A DNA stretch of 44,421 nt from Hyphomicrobiales bacterium (lineage in GTDB: Bacteria > Pseudomonadota > Alphaproteobacteria > Rhizobiales > JAKSCL01): assembly GCA_022360615.1 (NCBI GenBank), contig JAKSCL010000014.1:1-44421 (forward strand). The letters are read 5' to 3'. Numbering within the stretch: the stretch's first letter is position 1; each line of letters opens with the position of its first letter. The notes under the pieces were generated by a model that was not told the origin of the DNA, did not search any database, and saw nothing but the letters and a program-made list of their open reading frames with translations. Shown here in pieces: positions 16,948-26,882 of the stretch. Both the position numbers and the translations under genes were made by a program.

Positions 16948-19311
16948 TCACTCCCGGGTCTTGAGGACGGCGATCAGATCGAGCCGACCGAGCTTGCGGT
17001 TAACGAGAAGAGCGGACAGAAAGGCAGCGGCGATCGCTACCACCATCGCCACGCCATAGCTCGCGGGCGAAACTATCAGTGGTATGCGGTACAATTCGGT
17101 GTCGAAAGCCGTCGTAATCGTTAGCGCGAGAAGCCACCCCGCAGCACAGCCGATCGGCAGGGCCAAAGCCACCAGCAGCGCGCTTTGGCCAAGCAGGATG
17201 TAGGAGATTTCAAAGCGCGTGAAACCGAGAACCCGCAAGGTGGCAAGCTCGCGCGCCCGCTCCGACAAGGCAATGCGCGCGGAGTTGTAGACGACACCGA
17301 TGCACAAGGCGGCAGCGAAGGCCGAAAAAAAGCCGATAAAGATGAGTATGGTCTGGGCGACCGTCTCGTTGAAATTGTCGATTGCAGCTTGGACGACGAG
17401 AATGCCTGACACCCCCGGGGTGTCTTTCAGTTCACGGAAGAATCGCGGCGTCTCCTGGGAATCGAGGCTGATATGGACGGTATCCACAGCCGGGCGCTCG
17501 CGCATGATCCGGTTCAGCGTCTCGATCCGCGCATAGGCGGGAAAGCCCAGATAGGTCTCGAACAATCCCGTCACTTTCATATCGACGATGGGCCGCCGGT
17601 CTTCGAGCACTTCAACCGTGACCGTGTCGCCGACGCCCACATTCAGGATGTCGGCAAGCTTTGTCGACAGGATGAGGCCGTCACCGACAAGCGGCACTTC
17701 GCCCCCCTCCACATCATAGATCAGGTTGAGGTGGGGGTGTTCGATGCGGCTGTTGAGGCCAACCCGTTTCTCCCGGTGCTCTGCGCGCATGATCGCGGAA
17801 AGGTTGCGTTCTGGTTCAACGGCTTCGACGCCTGGCATATGCCGGAATTCGGCGAGGACCGTGCTCGACCGCACTTCGGTGAGGCCGATGCTCACATCCT
17901 GGCGTTGGCCGGCGACATAATAGCTGTCGATCATATGGTCGATCGCGTCGAGCCACTGAAGGGCGCTCACGACGACTGCGACCGACATGCCGACACCGAA
18001 GGATGTAACGAGAGAGCGTCCAGGCCAGCGCAAGGTGTGGCGGAAGATCATGCGTGTCGGCTGGTCCAGTCCGGTGACGAAGCCGAGACGCGAGAACGCG
18101 CCCTTCGAGAACACCGGCGGAGAGGGCGGGCGCATGGCCTCGGCGGGCGCAAGGCTGATGGCCGCTCTCACCGCAAGCGCTGCCCCTGCGAGCGCTGCTG
18201 CAAGGCTGGCGATCGCGCCGATGGCGAAGCTTGCCGGGCTTGGCCGGAAAATTAGGAACGGCATGCTGAAGTGATCAGCATAAACCGCTGTATTGTAGTG
18301 GCCCAGCGCCGCGCCAACGGCCCAGCCGACAAGAACGCCGACCATGGTGATGGCAACGACGATTTTGGTGTAGTGAAAGACGATCTCGACATTCGAATAT
18401 CCGAACGCCTTGAAAAGCCCGATGGTGCTGCGCTCGGTCGCGATCAAACGGCTTATGACCATGTTGGTCAAAAAGGCTGCGACCGACAGAAAGACCGTCG
18501 GCAGGATGACGGCCATCGATGCAAGCTGGTCGAGTTCGCTCATCAAGAACCAGTTCGAAATCTGGTCCTTGCGGGCGACCGCGAAACTCCCGCCATAGGG
18601 TTCTAGAAGCTGATCGAGACGGTCGATGACGTCTTCCGCCGCCGTGCCCGGCAGCAAGGTGAGGGAGACGTTGTTGAAGGCTTCCTTGAGATCGAAGGCA
18701 GCCGCCAGCGCGTCCTCTCCCATCCACAATATGCCAAAGCGCAGATGGTCAGGGATCAACGCATCCGGGGCTATCGCATAGGCGTACTCCGGCGACAGCG
18801 CGATGCCGACGACGGTGAGGGTCCGTTTCTTGCCGTTGATGATCGCCTTGAAGGTGTCGTTCAAGGCAAGTCCATGCGCCTCGGCAAACGGTTCATTGAC
18901 GATCACCTCGTCCGGCGCGTTCAGCGCGACGAAACGTCCTTCGCGCAACACCAGTTGGTTCAGAACCGGCTGCTTGTTTTCCGGCACGGAGTTGATGATG
19001 CTCATCACCGGTTCTTCAAAACCGTCGATATCGAGAAGCGCGGCTTCGACGATCCGTGTTTCGACCGTTTGGACACCGGGGATGTCGGCGATGCGCTCGG
19101 CAAGGCTTTGCGGCGCACGCTTCAGCTGGGCGAAGACGTTCGCGAAACGGTAGCGCTCATAATAGGCTTCTGTGGTTGTTCGCAGCGCTTCCTGAGCGGA
19201 CAGCGACATTACCATCAGCCCGACGCCCGAGCCGATGACAAGCGCAACGGCGATCACCTGTGTCCGAAGCCGCCACAAATCCCGCCACATCTTTTTGTCA
19301 AGGGGATGCAT
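16948..19311 (-). CDS. ABC transporter permease, FtsX/MacB-like domain pair
   Basis: 787 aa; FtsX-type segments in both halves (IGLFKAFGYSNVEIVFHYTKI; ELATLRVLGFTRFEISYILLGQSALL). Confidence 0.92.
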   Translation of the reverse strand: MHPLDKKMWRDLWRLRTQVIAVALVIGSGVGLMVMSLSAQEALRTTTEAYYERYRFANVFAQLKRAPQSLAERIADIPGVQTVETRIVEAALLDIDGFEEPVMSIINSVPENKQPVLNQLVLREGRFVALNAPDEVIVNEPFAEAHGLALNDTFKAIINGKKRTLTVVGIALSPEYAYAIAPDALIPDHLRFGILWMGEDALAAAFDLKEAFNNVSLTLLPGTAAEDVIDRLDQLLEPYGGSFAVARKDQISNWFLMSELDQLASMAVILPTVFLSVAAFLTNMVISRLIATERSTIGLFKAFGYSNVEIVFHYTKIVVAITMVGVLVGWAVGAALGHYNTAVYADHFSMPFLIFRPSPASFAIGAIASLAAALAGAALAVRAAISLAPAEAMRPPSPPVFSKGAFSRLGFVTGLDQPTRMIFRHTLRWPGRSLVTSFGVGMSVAVVVSALQWLDAIDHMIDSYYVAGQRQDVSIGLTEVRSSTVLAEFRHMPGVEAVEPERNLSAIMRAEHREKRVGLNSRIEHPHLNLIYDVEGGEVPLVGDGLILSTKLADILNVGVGDTVTVEVLEDRRPIVDMKVTGLFETYLGFPAYARIETLNRIMRERPAVDTVHISLDSQETPRFFRELKDTPGVSGILVVQAAIDNFNETVAQTILIFIGFFSAFAAALCIGVVYNSARIALSERARELATLRVLGFTRFEISYILLGQSALLVALALPIGCAAGWLLALTITTAFDTELYRIPLIVSPASYGVAMVVAIAAAFLSALLVNRKLGRLDLIAVLKTRE

Positions 19312-19317
19312 GAGGCC

Positions 19318-20067
19318 TCACCATGTGATCTCGTGGGCCGATTTTTTCGTGCTGTTCACCGTAACGTCGGCGATCATGCCATCGGCAAGGCGAATCACGC
19401 GGTCGGCCATGTCGGCGAGCCCGGCGTTATGCGTGATCAGCGCCGTCGTCGTTCCAAGTTCCTTGTTGATCTTTTCAATGACTTCGAGGACGACGACGCC
19501 CGTCTGGCTGTCGAGCGCGCCCGTGGGCTCGTCGCATAGAAGGAGGCGGGGGCGCTTCGCGATGGCCCGCGCAATGGCGACCCTCTGCTGCTCGCCGCCC
19601 GAAAGCTGCGCTGGGAAATGCTCAAGCCGTTCCCCGAGGCCGACAAGGCGCAACGCGTCGGAGGGCGTCATCGGGTCGGGCGCGATTTCGGTGACAAGGG
19701 CCACATTTTCCTCAGCCGTGAGGCTTGGAATGAGATTGTAGAACTGGAAAACGAAGCCGACATTGTCCCGGCGGTAGCGCGTCAGCGCCGAATCGCCAAA
19801 GGACGACAATTCAACGCCGTCGAAAAACACCGTTCCGGCAGTTGGATGATCGAGACCGCCCAGAATATTCAGCAAGGTGGACTTGCCGCTTCCCGATGCC
19901 CCGAGAAGAACGATCAGCTCAGACGGGTAGAGTTCGAGATCGATACCGCGAAGAGCATGAACAGACACCTCGCCGGAATGATAGACCTTCGTCAGCCCCG
20001 ACGCCGAAAGCACTGAGGGTCGCGATGTCCTATCGGTTTCGGCGGTGGCTGTTTGCTTCATCGTCAT
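19318..20067 (-). CDS. ABC transporter ATP-binding protein (LolD/MacB-like)
   Basis: [57 protein letters not shown]. Confidence 0.95.
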   Translation of the reverse strand: MTMKQTATAETDRTSRPSVLSASGLTKVYHSGEVSVHALRGIDLELYPSELIVLLGASGSGKSTLLNILGGLDHPTAGTVFFDGVELSSFGDSALTRYRRDNVGFVFQFYNLIPSLTAEENVALVTEIAPDPMTPSDALRLVGLGERLEHFPAQLSGGEQQRVAIARAIAKRPRLLLCDEPTGALDSQTGVVVLEVIEKINKELGTTTALITHNAGLADMADRVIRLADGMIADVTVNSTKKSAHEITW

Positions 20068-20187
20068 GGCGCGTCCATCGAATTACAGAAAGACCCGATA
20101 CATCCGGTTATCACTACTCAGCGTTCCGCGGGGACAAAATGATGAAACCGCAGCCTCTTTCTTTGATTTATGTCGGACTTCGGCAAG

Positions 20188-20216
20188 GTTGTGTCAGGGA
20201 CAACACGCATTGTGTT
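20188..20216. promoter_or_regulatory. Two overlapping small dyads (GTTGTn7ACAAC; AACACn5GTGTT) upstream of the P-type ATPase gene
   Basis: GTTGTGTCAGGGACAACACGCATTGTGTT read directly. Confidence 0.25.
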
Positions 20217-20293
20217 CATTGGGGAAAGTCAAATTCTGTGCGGGTGAGGGCGTTATGATTGGTGTTCCGGTGGAGCGTAGAGGGTAGTCTGGC

Positions 20294-23200
20294 GTGAACG
20301 AACAGGACCCGCTTCGGCATTCGCGGGAGCTGAAATTCAGTGTTGAGCACAGCACGGTCCCGGGCCGCATGCGCTTGCGTTGCGCGGATTTGAAAGGCGT
20401 GACCTTGAGGTCGAAGCGGCTTGCGGAAGCGCTGCGCAGCGCGCTTTCCGACCAAAGCGTCGACGTGCGTCATCACACCGGTAGCGTGATTATCCGCTTC
20501 GACCCCTCGGTCGATGCCGCTCAGATCATTGCAAAGGCGGGCGCGGCCCTCGATACGCCGCCTGCTTTCAGGCGTGCCGGCGCACCGCCCGAAATCCAGA
20601 TCGGCGATCTGTTCATCTTGTCCGCAAGAGCGGCTCCGGCGGAAACCATGCCCCGGCCCGAGTTCGTCCCAAAGGCGAACTGGCATGCCCTGCCCGTGAA
20701 CACGCTTGCGGAGAAACTCGGCCTTGAAAGTCTCAGCGGCCTGAGCGCAGACAAGGTTCCGGAGCAACGGGCACGTTTCGGCGGAAATGTGCTCCGTACC
20801 GACGCGCCGCCCTCTCAGTTCAAACTCTTGATGCGGCAGTTCGACACGCTGCCGGTAAAGATGCTGGTAACGTCGGCGGTGGTGTCCATCGGCACGGGCG
20901 GCGTGTTCGATGCATTGGCGACCCTGTCGATTGTGGCTGTCAATGGCGTCCTTGGCTATGTCACGGAAGGAGAGGCGGAGCGCACTTTGCGGCGATTGAC
21001 GGAGCCGACGCAGGAGAAGGCTTCTGTCATCCGCGATGGCGTCGAGCAGGAGGTGCTCTTTAGCGAGGTGGTGCCTGGCGACCGGTTGGTGCTGCGGCCC
21101 GGTACGCAGATCCCGGCCGATGCACGCATTGTCGGGGCCACCGATCTGCTGATCGATGAATCGGCACTCACCGGCGAAAGCGTTCCCGTCGACAAGACCG
21201 TGGAGGATGTACTATCGGCGGCCCTGCCGCTGTCCGAACGCGCCAATATGGCCTACACGGGCACGCTCGTTGCGAACGGCAGCGGCGAGGCGGTTGTCGT
21301 CGCCACCGGACGCGCCACCGAGGCGGCGCAGGTGCTGCTTTTGAGCGAAGGGGCCGAGCGTCCGCGTGCGCCGATTGAAGACGATCTCGACAAGCTGGGC
21401 GCCCGCCTCGCCCGATACTGCATTGTCGCATGCGGGGTCTTTTTCGGGATCGGCGCGCTGCGCGGCTACGGACTCTCGGTGATGCTAAAGGATGCATTGG
21501 CGCTCGCCGTTGCCGCTGTGCCGGAAGGACTGCCGGCGGTCGCGACCACCACCCTTGCCCTCGGTCTGAGGCGCATGGAGAAGAAGGGGATTTTGATCCG
21601 CCGCCTCGACGTGGTCGAAACCATCGGTGCGGTCGAAACCATTTGCCTCGACAAGACAGGCACGCTGACCGCAAACCGCATGACCGTCGAGATGGCGATT
21701 GCCGGTGGGCGCGAATGGAGCGCCGATGCGTTTGCGTCGGCCAATGATCCGGTGCTCCATGCCCTTGCCGAAAGCGCCGCGCTCAACAACGACGCCGGCA
21801 TCGCGGACGGAGAAGCCTCGCCATCCGGCTCGTCGCCGACCGAGCACGCTTTGCTGGAGTTTGCCATTGCCGCGGGTGCCGATGTCGCTCAACTGCGCGA
21901 ACAACATCCGCGCCTTGAAACGGTTGGGCGCAGCGCCGGGCGGCGCTTCATGTCCACCGTTCACCCCGCGGGTCCGCGCAAACGCCGGCTGATTCTCAAA
22001 GGGTCGCCCGAGGAACTTCTCGACCGATGCGGGTGGCAAAAAACGGCGACAGGGCGCAGGCGCCTTAAACAGGAGGATCGCGAACGTATCCTCGCCGAAA
22101 ACAAAGCCCTCGCGGCGCGGCCTTCCCGGGTTCTCGGATTCGCCGAGGGAAAACCGGACGGCGCTGGTGATGAAGATCCGCGGGATCTTACTTGGCTCGG
22201 CCTTGTCGGCATGGTCGATCCAATCCGGCCCGGTGCCAAAGACTTCATCAAGGCGCTACACCGCGCGAGCATCGACACGGTGCTGATCACCGGCGACCAG
22301 GCGGCAACCGCAGAGGCCGTTGCCCGCGATCTCGACCTTTCGAACGGCGCACCGGTACAGACGGTTGATTCAGCCCATATCGAAGATCTCGATCCGGAAT
22401 TGCTGGCGGGTCTTGCAAAGCACACGCATGTTTTTGCACGCGTCAGTCCCCGCCAGAAGCTTCATATCGTTTGCGCGCTTCAGGCGGCGGGCCGTGTGGT
22501 TGCCATGACCGGCGATGGCGTGAACGACGGTCCCGCATTGAAGGCCGCCAATGTGGGCATCGCGATGGGTGAAAGCGGTACGGATCTGGCCCGCGATGTC
22601 GCGAATGTCGTTATCACCGACGACGAGTTGTCGACCCTCATCGATGCGATTGCGCAAGGCCGTGCGCTTTACCGCAATATACGCCGATCCATCGAATTCC
22701 TGGTCACGACGAACCTTTCGGAAATCGTGGTGGAGATGATTGAGGCCATCCACGGGCCGGGCGAACTCGAAACGCCTCTGGAGCTGTTGTGGATCAATCT
22801 GGCAAGCGATGTTGCGCCGGGGCTCGGTCTCGCACTCGCCGATCCCGATTTCGACGCCATGTCGACACCGCCGCGCGACCGCGACGAACCCATTATCCCG
22901 GAGCGCGATCATCGGCGTATCGCCGTCGATACCGCAACGCTTTCAGCCATGGCGCTGACGTCGCATTTCGTTGGTTTGGCGCGTCATGGGCCCGGTCCGC
23001 AGACCCGCGGCATGACCTTCGTTACCCTTGCTGTGGGGCAACTTCTTTTCACGCTCGGCTGCCAGCGCACCGACCCCCGCCGCCTCGACCTTCTGTTTGA
23101 GAACAGGACGCTTGATCTTGCCGTGCTGTCCTCGATCGGCTTCACTGCGCTACCCTTCTTCGTTCCGCCGCTCGGCCGGTTGCTTGGCGTCGCGCCCCTT

Positions 23201-23326
23201 GCCGGGAGAGACCTTTCTATCGCGCTAACGGCAGCCGTGATCCCGCTCGCTCGCAAGCTTGCAAGCCGGGGGCTGATATTCCCGAAATCTGAAACGATCG
23301 ATCTCTCATGCAAGACTTCATCCTGA
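20294..23326 (+). CDS. P-type (P2-like) cation-transporting ATPase with N-terminal HMA2-like domain
   Basis: 1010 aa, GTG start; N-term STVPGRMRLRCADLKG...HTGSVIIRF; DESALTGESVPVDK, AVAAVPEGLPAVATTTLALGLRRM, CLDKTGTLTANRMTVE, MTGDGVNDGPALKAANVGIAMG. Confidence 0.95.
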   Translation: MNEQDPLRHSRELKFSVEHSTVPGRMRLRCADLKGVTLRSKRLAEALRSALSDQSVDVRHHTGSVIIRFDPSVDAAQIIAKAGAALDTPPAFRRAGAPPEIQIGDLFILSARAAPAETMPRPEFVPKANWHALPVNTLAEKLGLESLSGLSADKVPEQRARFGGNVLRTDAPPSQFKLLMRQFDTLPVKMLVTSAVVSIGTGGVFDALATLSIVAVNGVLGYVTEGEAERTLRRLTEPTQEKASVIRDGVEQEVLFSEVVPGDRLVLRPGTQIPADARIVGATDLLIDESALTGESVPVDKTVEDVLSAALPLSERANMAYTGTLVANGSGEAVVVATGRATEAAQVLLLSEGAERPRAPIEDDLDKLGARLARYCIVACGVFFGIGALRGYGLSVMLKDALALAVAAVPEGLPAVATTTLALGLRRMEKKGILIRRLDVVETIGAVETICLDKTGTLTANRMTVEMAIAGGREWSADAFASANDPVLHALAESAALNNDAGIADGEASPSGSSPTEHALLEFAIAAGADVAQLREQHPRLETVGRSAGRRFMSTVHPAGPRKRRLILKGSPEELLDRCGWQKTATGRRRLKQEDRERILAENKALAARPSRVLGFAEGKPDGAGDEDPRDLTWLGLVGMVDPIRPGAKDFIKALHRASIDTVLITGDQAATAEAVARDLDLSNGAPVQTVDSAHIEDLDPELLAGLAKHTHVFARVSPRQKLHIVCALQAAGRVVAMTGDGVNDGPALKAANVGIAMGESGTDLARDVANVVITDDELSTLIDAIAQGRALYRNIRRSIEFLVTTNLSEIVVEMIEAIHGPGELETPLELLWINLASDVAPGLGLALADPDFDAMSTPPRDRDEPIIPERDHRRIAVDTATLSAMALTSHFVGLARHGPGPQTRGMTFVTLAVGQLLFTLGCQRTDPRRLDLLFENRTLDLAVLSSIGFTALPFFVPPLGRLLGVAPLAGRDLSIALTAAVIPLARKLASRGLIFPKSETIDLSCKTSS

Positions 23327-24462
23327 CATCGGAATCCGTCACCGTCGGGCATCCGGACAAGCTTTGCGACCAGATCTCCGACGCGGTTGTCGATGCCGCC
23401 CTTGGCAATGGCGTTCCGGTTCCCCTTCATGCGGAATGTGCGCTTGCGAACGGTATCGTTTTCTTGTCTGTCCACCATGGTCAGGCCGCAAGTCTTGACC
23501 TGATTGAAACCACGCGCCGCGTCATCACCGATGCTGGCTATATTGAGGGCGCGTTCACGGCTGAGCGCTGCACGGTTCTAACGAATACCAGCGTCGTTGC
23601 TGTCGAAAGCGGCTGGACGGACTCCGACGCCATGACCGCAAGCCGGGCTGTGACGGCCTTCGGTTTTGCCTGCAGCCACACGCCCGAATTCATGCCCTAT
23701 CCCGTTTGGTGCGCCCACCGTATCACGCGCGCGCTGGATGCTGCGCGGAGAGGAGACGCACTCGCCTATCTCATGGCCGATGGCCAGGCCCAGGTGGCGG
23801 TCCGCTTTAAAGACCGGCAGCCTATTGGCATTGACAGCATGGTTTTAACGACGGCGTTGAACCAGGATGCACCGAGTGACGACGACGACTTGCGCGATGA
23901 TCTCATGCGGCATGTCGTCAGCGCCGCATTCGACAACGCGCCGGTTATGCCCGGCAATTCCACCCGCGTTGTTGTCCGCCGCGCGGAACCTTCTCCAGCA
24001 GGCGGCCCGGCGAACCACGCCGGCCTCACCGGCCGCAAGATCGCCGATGACGGTTATGGCGGCTATGCGCGGCAAACGGCGACGGCCCTGAGCGGGAAGG
24101 ATCCTTCCCGGATCGACCGCATCGCAGCCTACGCAGCACGTCATGTGGCGAAATGCGTGGTGGCGGCGGAACTGGCAGACGAGTGCGAGGTCCAGCTTTC
24201 CTACTCAATCGGCGATAGTGCCCCTGTGAGCTTTGAAATTGATACCTTCGGTTCGGGAAAAGACCCCGATTCATCGCTTTCCGGGCGGTTGGCGGATGTT
24301 TTCGATTTGCGTGTCGGTGCCATTGTCGAGCGCTTCGGCCTTTGGAACCTTGTGCGCATGAGGGGCGGGCGATTTTACCGCGATCTCGCCGTCTATGGCC
24401 ATTTCGGCCGTAACGACCTGGAAGCGCCTTGGGAAAACACCGGCATGGCGGCTGAAATCTGA
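23308..24462 (+). CDS. Divergent S-adenosylmethionine synthetase (MetK)-like protein
   Basis: 384 aa; GHPDKLCDQISDAVVDAAL, GLTGRKIADDGYGGYARQ, SGKDPSRIDRIAAYAARHVAKCVVAAELADECEVQLSYSIG; starts inside the ATPase gene (19-nt overlap). Confidence 0.88.
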   Translation: MQDFILTSESVTVGHPDKLCDQISDAVVDAALGNGVPVPLHAECALANGIVFLSVHHGQAASLDLIETTRRVITDAGYIEGAFTAERCTVLTNTSVVAVESGWTDSDAMTASRAVTAFGFACSHTPEFMPYPVWCAHRITRALDAARRGDALAYLMADGQAQVAVRFKDRQPIGIDSMVLTTALNQDAPSDDDDLRDDLMRHVVSAAFDNAPVMPGNSTRVVVRRAEPSPAGGPANHAGLTGRKIADDGYGGYARQTATALSGKDPSRIDRIAAYAARHVAKCVVAAELADECEVQLSYSIGDSAPVSFEIDTFGSGKDPDSSLSGRLADVFDLRVGAIVERFGLWNLVRMRGGRFYRDLAVYGHFGRNDLEAPWENTGMAAEI

Positions 24463-24501
24463 CACACCGTCCTTGTCCGCGGTTCCGGTCGCAACGGTCT
24501 G

Positions 24502-24981
24502 TTATTTCTTGCCGTTGCCGCTCATGAGCGAAAAGACACTCATCATCAAGGTCGCGGTTGGCCCGATGAGGCGGCCTTGGGTGGCCTGAAAAACCGCCGC
24601 CCCGAAAAGCAGAATGCCGAGCGCGGTCTTTGCGTCGAGTGCGCCCTTCGTTTGCTTACGTACCGCCCAGTCCAGTTGAGCGGCGCTGAACCGGGTGATC
24701 TGGGAGATGGGCAGAACCTCCTTCGGCCTTGGCGTAATGGTGACGCGGCCGGTCCCGACAAGCGCCTTGGTGACCGCCGCCGCGTTTCCTTCAAACTCAA
24801 GGATGATGGTGCCGGTGCTCGGCCGGCCGACAATGCGGGTTAGGTTCGGCAAGGCCGAAAGCGCATCGGCGAACGCCGCCATCCGTTCGTGGTTTTCCGC
24901 AAGATCGGGCGCGCGTAGCCGGAGACGGCCCGGCGCTGCGTGAACAAGGCGCATTCGAATGGGCGGGGGAGAGGCTTTCAT
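24502..24981 (-). CDS. HMA2-like domain protein (no CxxC), paralogous to the ATPase N-terminus
   Basis: 159 aa; HAAPGRLRLRAPDLAENHERMAAFADALSALPNLTRIVGRPSTGTIILEFEG resembles ATPase N-term HSTVPGRMRLRCADLKG...GSVIIRFD; C-terminal hydrophobic segment. Confidence 0.75.
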   Translation of the reverse strand: MKASPPPIRMRLVHAAPGRLRLRAPDLAENHERMAAFADALSALPNLTRIVGRPSTGTIILEFEGNAAAVTKALVGTGRVTITPRPKEVLPISQITRFSAAQLDWAVRKQTKGALDAKTALGILLFGAAVFQATQGRLIGPTATLMMSVFSLMSGNGKK

Positions 24982-24999
24982 TGCTCCAGGGTTCTGCTT

Positions 25000-25302
25000 C
25001 TAGCCAGCTTTGGCGGCCGCCTCGGCTTCCTTTGCAGCCCGTTCCACATCGGCGGCGGTCTGTTCCACCGTTGTGCCCTCAGGTTCTGTCATCTCGGCGC
25101 GAATCTCAGCGACGATGTCCTCGATGTGCTCGAAGGTTTCAGCACCTGCGTGCCGGAACTCCTCATAGGCCGTTGCGCCGGTTTTGACGGCAGCCTTCAC
25201 GAGGGGGCGCGCCGCGCGTGCGAGCGCGGCCGCAACACCTGGAACCAGAAGCACGGCACCGGTCGCAATCGCCGCGCCGATAATGATTTTTCGGTCAACC
25301 AT
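25000..25302 (-). CDS. DUF5132-type small membrane protein
   Basis: 100 aa; MVDRKIIIGAAIATGAVLLVPGVAAALARAARPLVKAAVKTGATAYEEFRHAGAETFEHIEDIVAEIRAEM. Confidence 0.7.
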   Translation of the reverse strand: MVDRKIIIGAAIATGAVLLVPGVAAALARAARPLVKAAVKTGATAYEEFRHAGAETFEHIEDIVAEIRAEMTEPEGTTVEQTAADVERAAKEAEAAAKAG

Positions 25303-25372
25303 TCTTTCTCCCTACACGCTTACGCTTTGTCATTGACCCGATGATACATGAAACACGACGCGATGCGTTGTC

Positions 25373-25610
25373 CTATCGGAAATCAGCAGGTCCCGGAGCA
25401 GCAACGCACACCTTCCTAGATGTCGATTCACGCCATGGTTTACCAGTGCAGCGCTTTCGGCGCAGCAGCCGGGTTTGTCCAACGGTCTCCAGGCTCCGCC
25501 GGGTCATGAACGGCACAATCAATTCGAAGATCACAGTCGCGCGCGAAAGCTGACCGCCAAGCAGAAATGCCGCCATCGCCAGCGCGACATTGGCGAAGAC
25601 GGGATATCAG
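25373..25610 (-). pseudogene. Possible membrane-protein gene fragment
   Basis: Reads YPVFANVALAMAAFLLGGQLSRATVIFELIVPFMTRRSLETVGQTRLLRR, hydrophobic with an upstream in-frame stop and no plausible full gene. Confidence 0.3.
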
Positions 25611-25697
25611 GCCTTCACGTCGGCCGGGTTGCGTCCCAACCGGAAACACCCCTCGTTACCTCTCCATCAAACGCGTTTCGCCGTTCCTGCCCGTCAA

Positions 25698-26864
25698 TCA
25701 TGACGCGAGAGTGCGCATCACCGGAATGAGGTCGCTTTTGGCCTCAAAGCCGATACCGGGGGCCTCCGGCAAAGTGACAAAACTGTCCTCAACCGGATGC
25801 CCGTCCGCAAAGCCGCCAAATGGTTTGAAAAGGTCCGGATAGCTTTCATTGCCGCCAAGTCCGAGACCTGCGGCAATGTTCAAGGAGAGTTGATGTCCGC
25901 CATGGGGCACGCAGCGGCGTGGCGACCAGCCGTGGTTTTTCAGCATGTCGATTGTGCGCAGGTATTCAACGAGCCCATAGCTCAACGCACAATCGAATTG
26001 CAGGTAATCGCGGTCAGGCCGCAGGCCGCCATAGCGGATGAGGTTGCGCGCATCCTGCATGGAGAACAGGTTCTCGCCCGTTGCCATGGGGTTTTTGTAA
26101 ACCTCAGCCATCGCAGCCTGAAGACCGTAGTCGAGCGGGTCGCCGATTTCCTCGTACCAGAAGAGATTGAGTGGCTCGAGCGCTTCGGCATAGGCGATCG
26201 CCGTCTTCAGATCGAAGCGGCCGTTCACATCGACGGCAAGGTTTTGCCCCTCGCCGACGATCTCAAGTGCGGCCTCGATCCGGCGCAAATCCTCATCCAA
26301 GGACGCGCCGCCGATTTTCATCTTGCAGACCCGGTAGCCACGATCGCGGTAGCTCTTCATCTCCGCTTTGAGTTGGTCGTAATCCTTTCCTGGGTAGTAG
26401 TAGCCACCGGCTGCATAGACGAAGACTTTCTCATCGACCGTACCGTCTCCATAGCGCTCCGCAAGAAGCTGGTAGAGCGGTTTTTCCTCGATCTTCGCGG
26501 CTGCATCCCAAACGGCCATGTCCACGACCCCGACGGCGACGGACCGCTCGCCATGCCCGCCGGGTTTTTCATTGGCCATCATTATATCCCAGATTTTGAA
26601 GGGATCGAGATTGCTGGCATCATCGGTGATGAGGGCGGCCGGTTCCGCTTTTGAAAGGCGCGGCAGGAAACGGTCTTCCAAGAGTGCGGTGGGACTGTAG
26701 CGGCCGTTCGAGTTAAAGCCGTAGCCGACAACCGGCTTGCCATTTCGGACAACGTCCGTGACGACGGCCACCAGCGAGCACGTCATCGTTGAAAAATCGA
26801 TATAGGCGTTGCGGATATCGGACGCGATTGGATGGGTTTCGATTTTGATGTCAGTGATGCGCAT
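25698..26864 (-). CDS. tarD: D(-)-tartrate dehydratase-like enolase-superfamily enzyme
   Basis: Start at MRITDIKIETHPIASDIRNAYIDFSTMTCSLVAVVTDVV; GFNSNGRY, NEKPGGHGERSVAVG, CKMKIGG, VDVNGRFD, MATGENLFS, CVPHGGHQLSLNIAAGLGLGGNESYPDLF closely match the Bradyrhizobium D-tartrate dehydratase as I recall it. The upstream ORF extension (to 27971) is antisense to the asparaginase. Confidence 0.88.
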   Translation of the reverse strand: MRITDIKIETHPIASDIRNAYIDFSTMTCSLVAVVTDVVRNGKPVVGYGFNSNGRYSPTALLEDRFLPRLSKAEPAALITDDASNLDPFKIWDIMMANEKPGGHGERSVAVGVVDMAVWDAAAKIEEKPLYQLLAERYGDGTVDEKVFVYAAGGYYYPGKDYDQLKAEMKSYRDRGYRVCKMKIGGASLDEDLRRIEAALEIVGEGQNLAVDVNGRFDLKTAIAYAEALEPLNLFWYEEIGDPLDYGLQAAMAEVYKNPMATGENLFSMQDARNLIRYGGLRPDRDYLQFDCALSYGLVEYLRTIDMLKNHGWSPRRCVPHGGHQLSLNIAAGLGLGGNESYPDLFKPFGGFADGHPVEDSFVTLPEAPGIGFEAKSDLIPVMRTLAS

Positions 26865-26882
26865 GGTTAGTCTCGTTGTTCT

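Noticed and set aside
17473-18255. 260-aa plus-strand ORF antisense to the FtsX-type permease
   Set aside because: H/D/R-rich antisense artefact without domain signal
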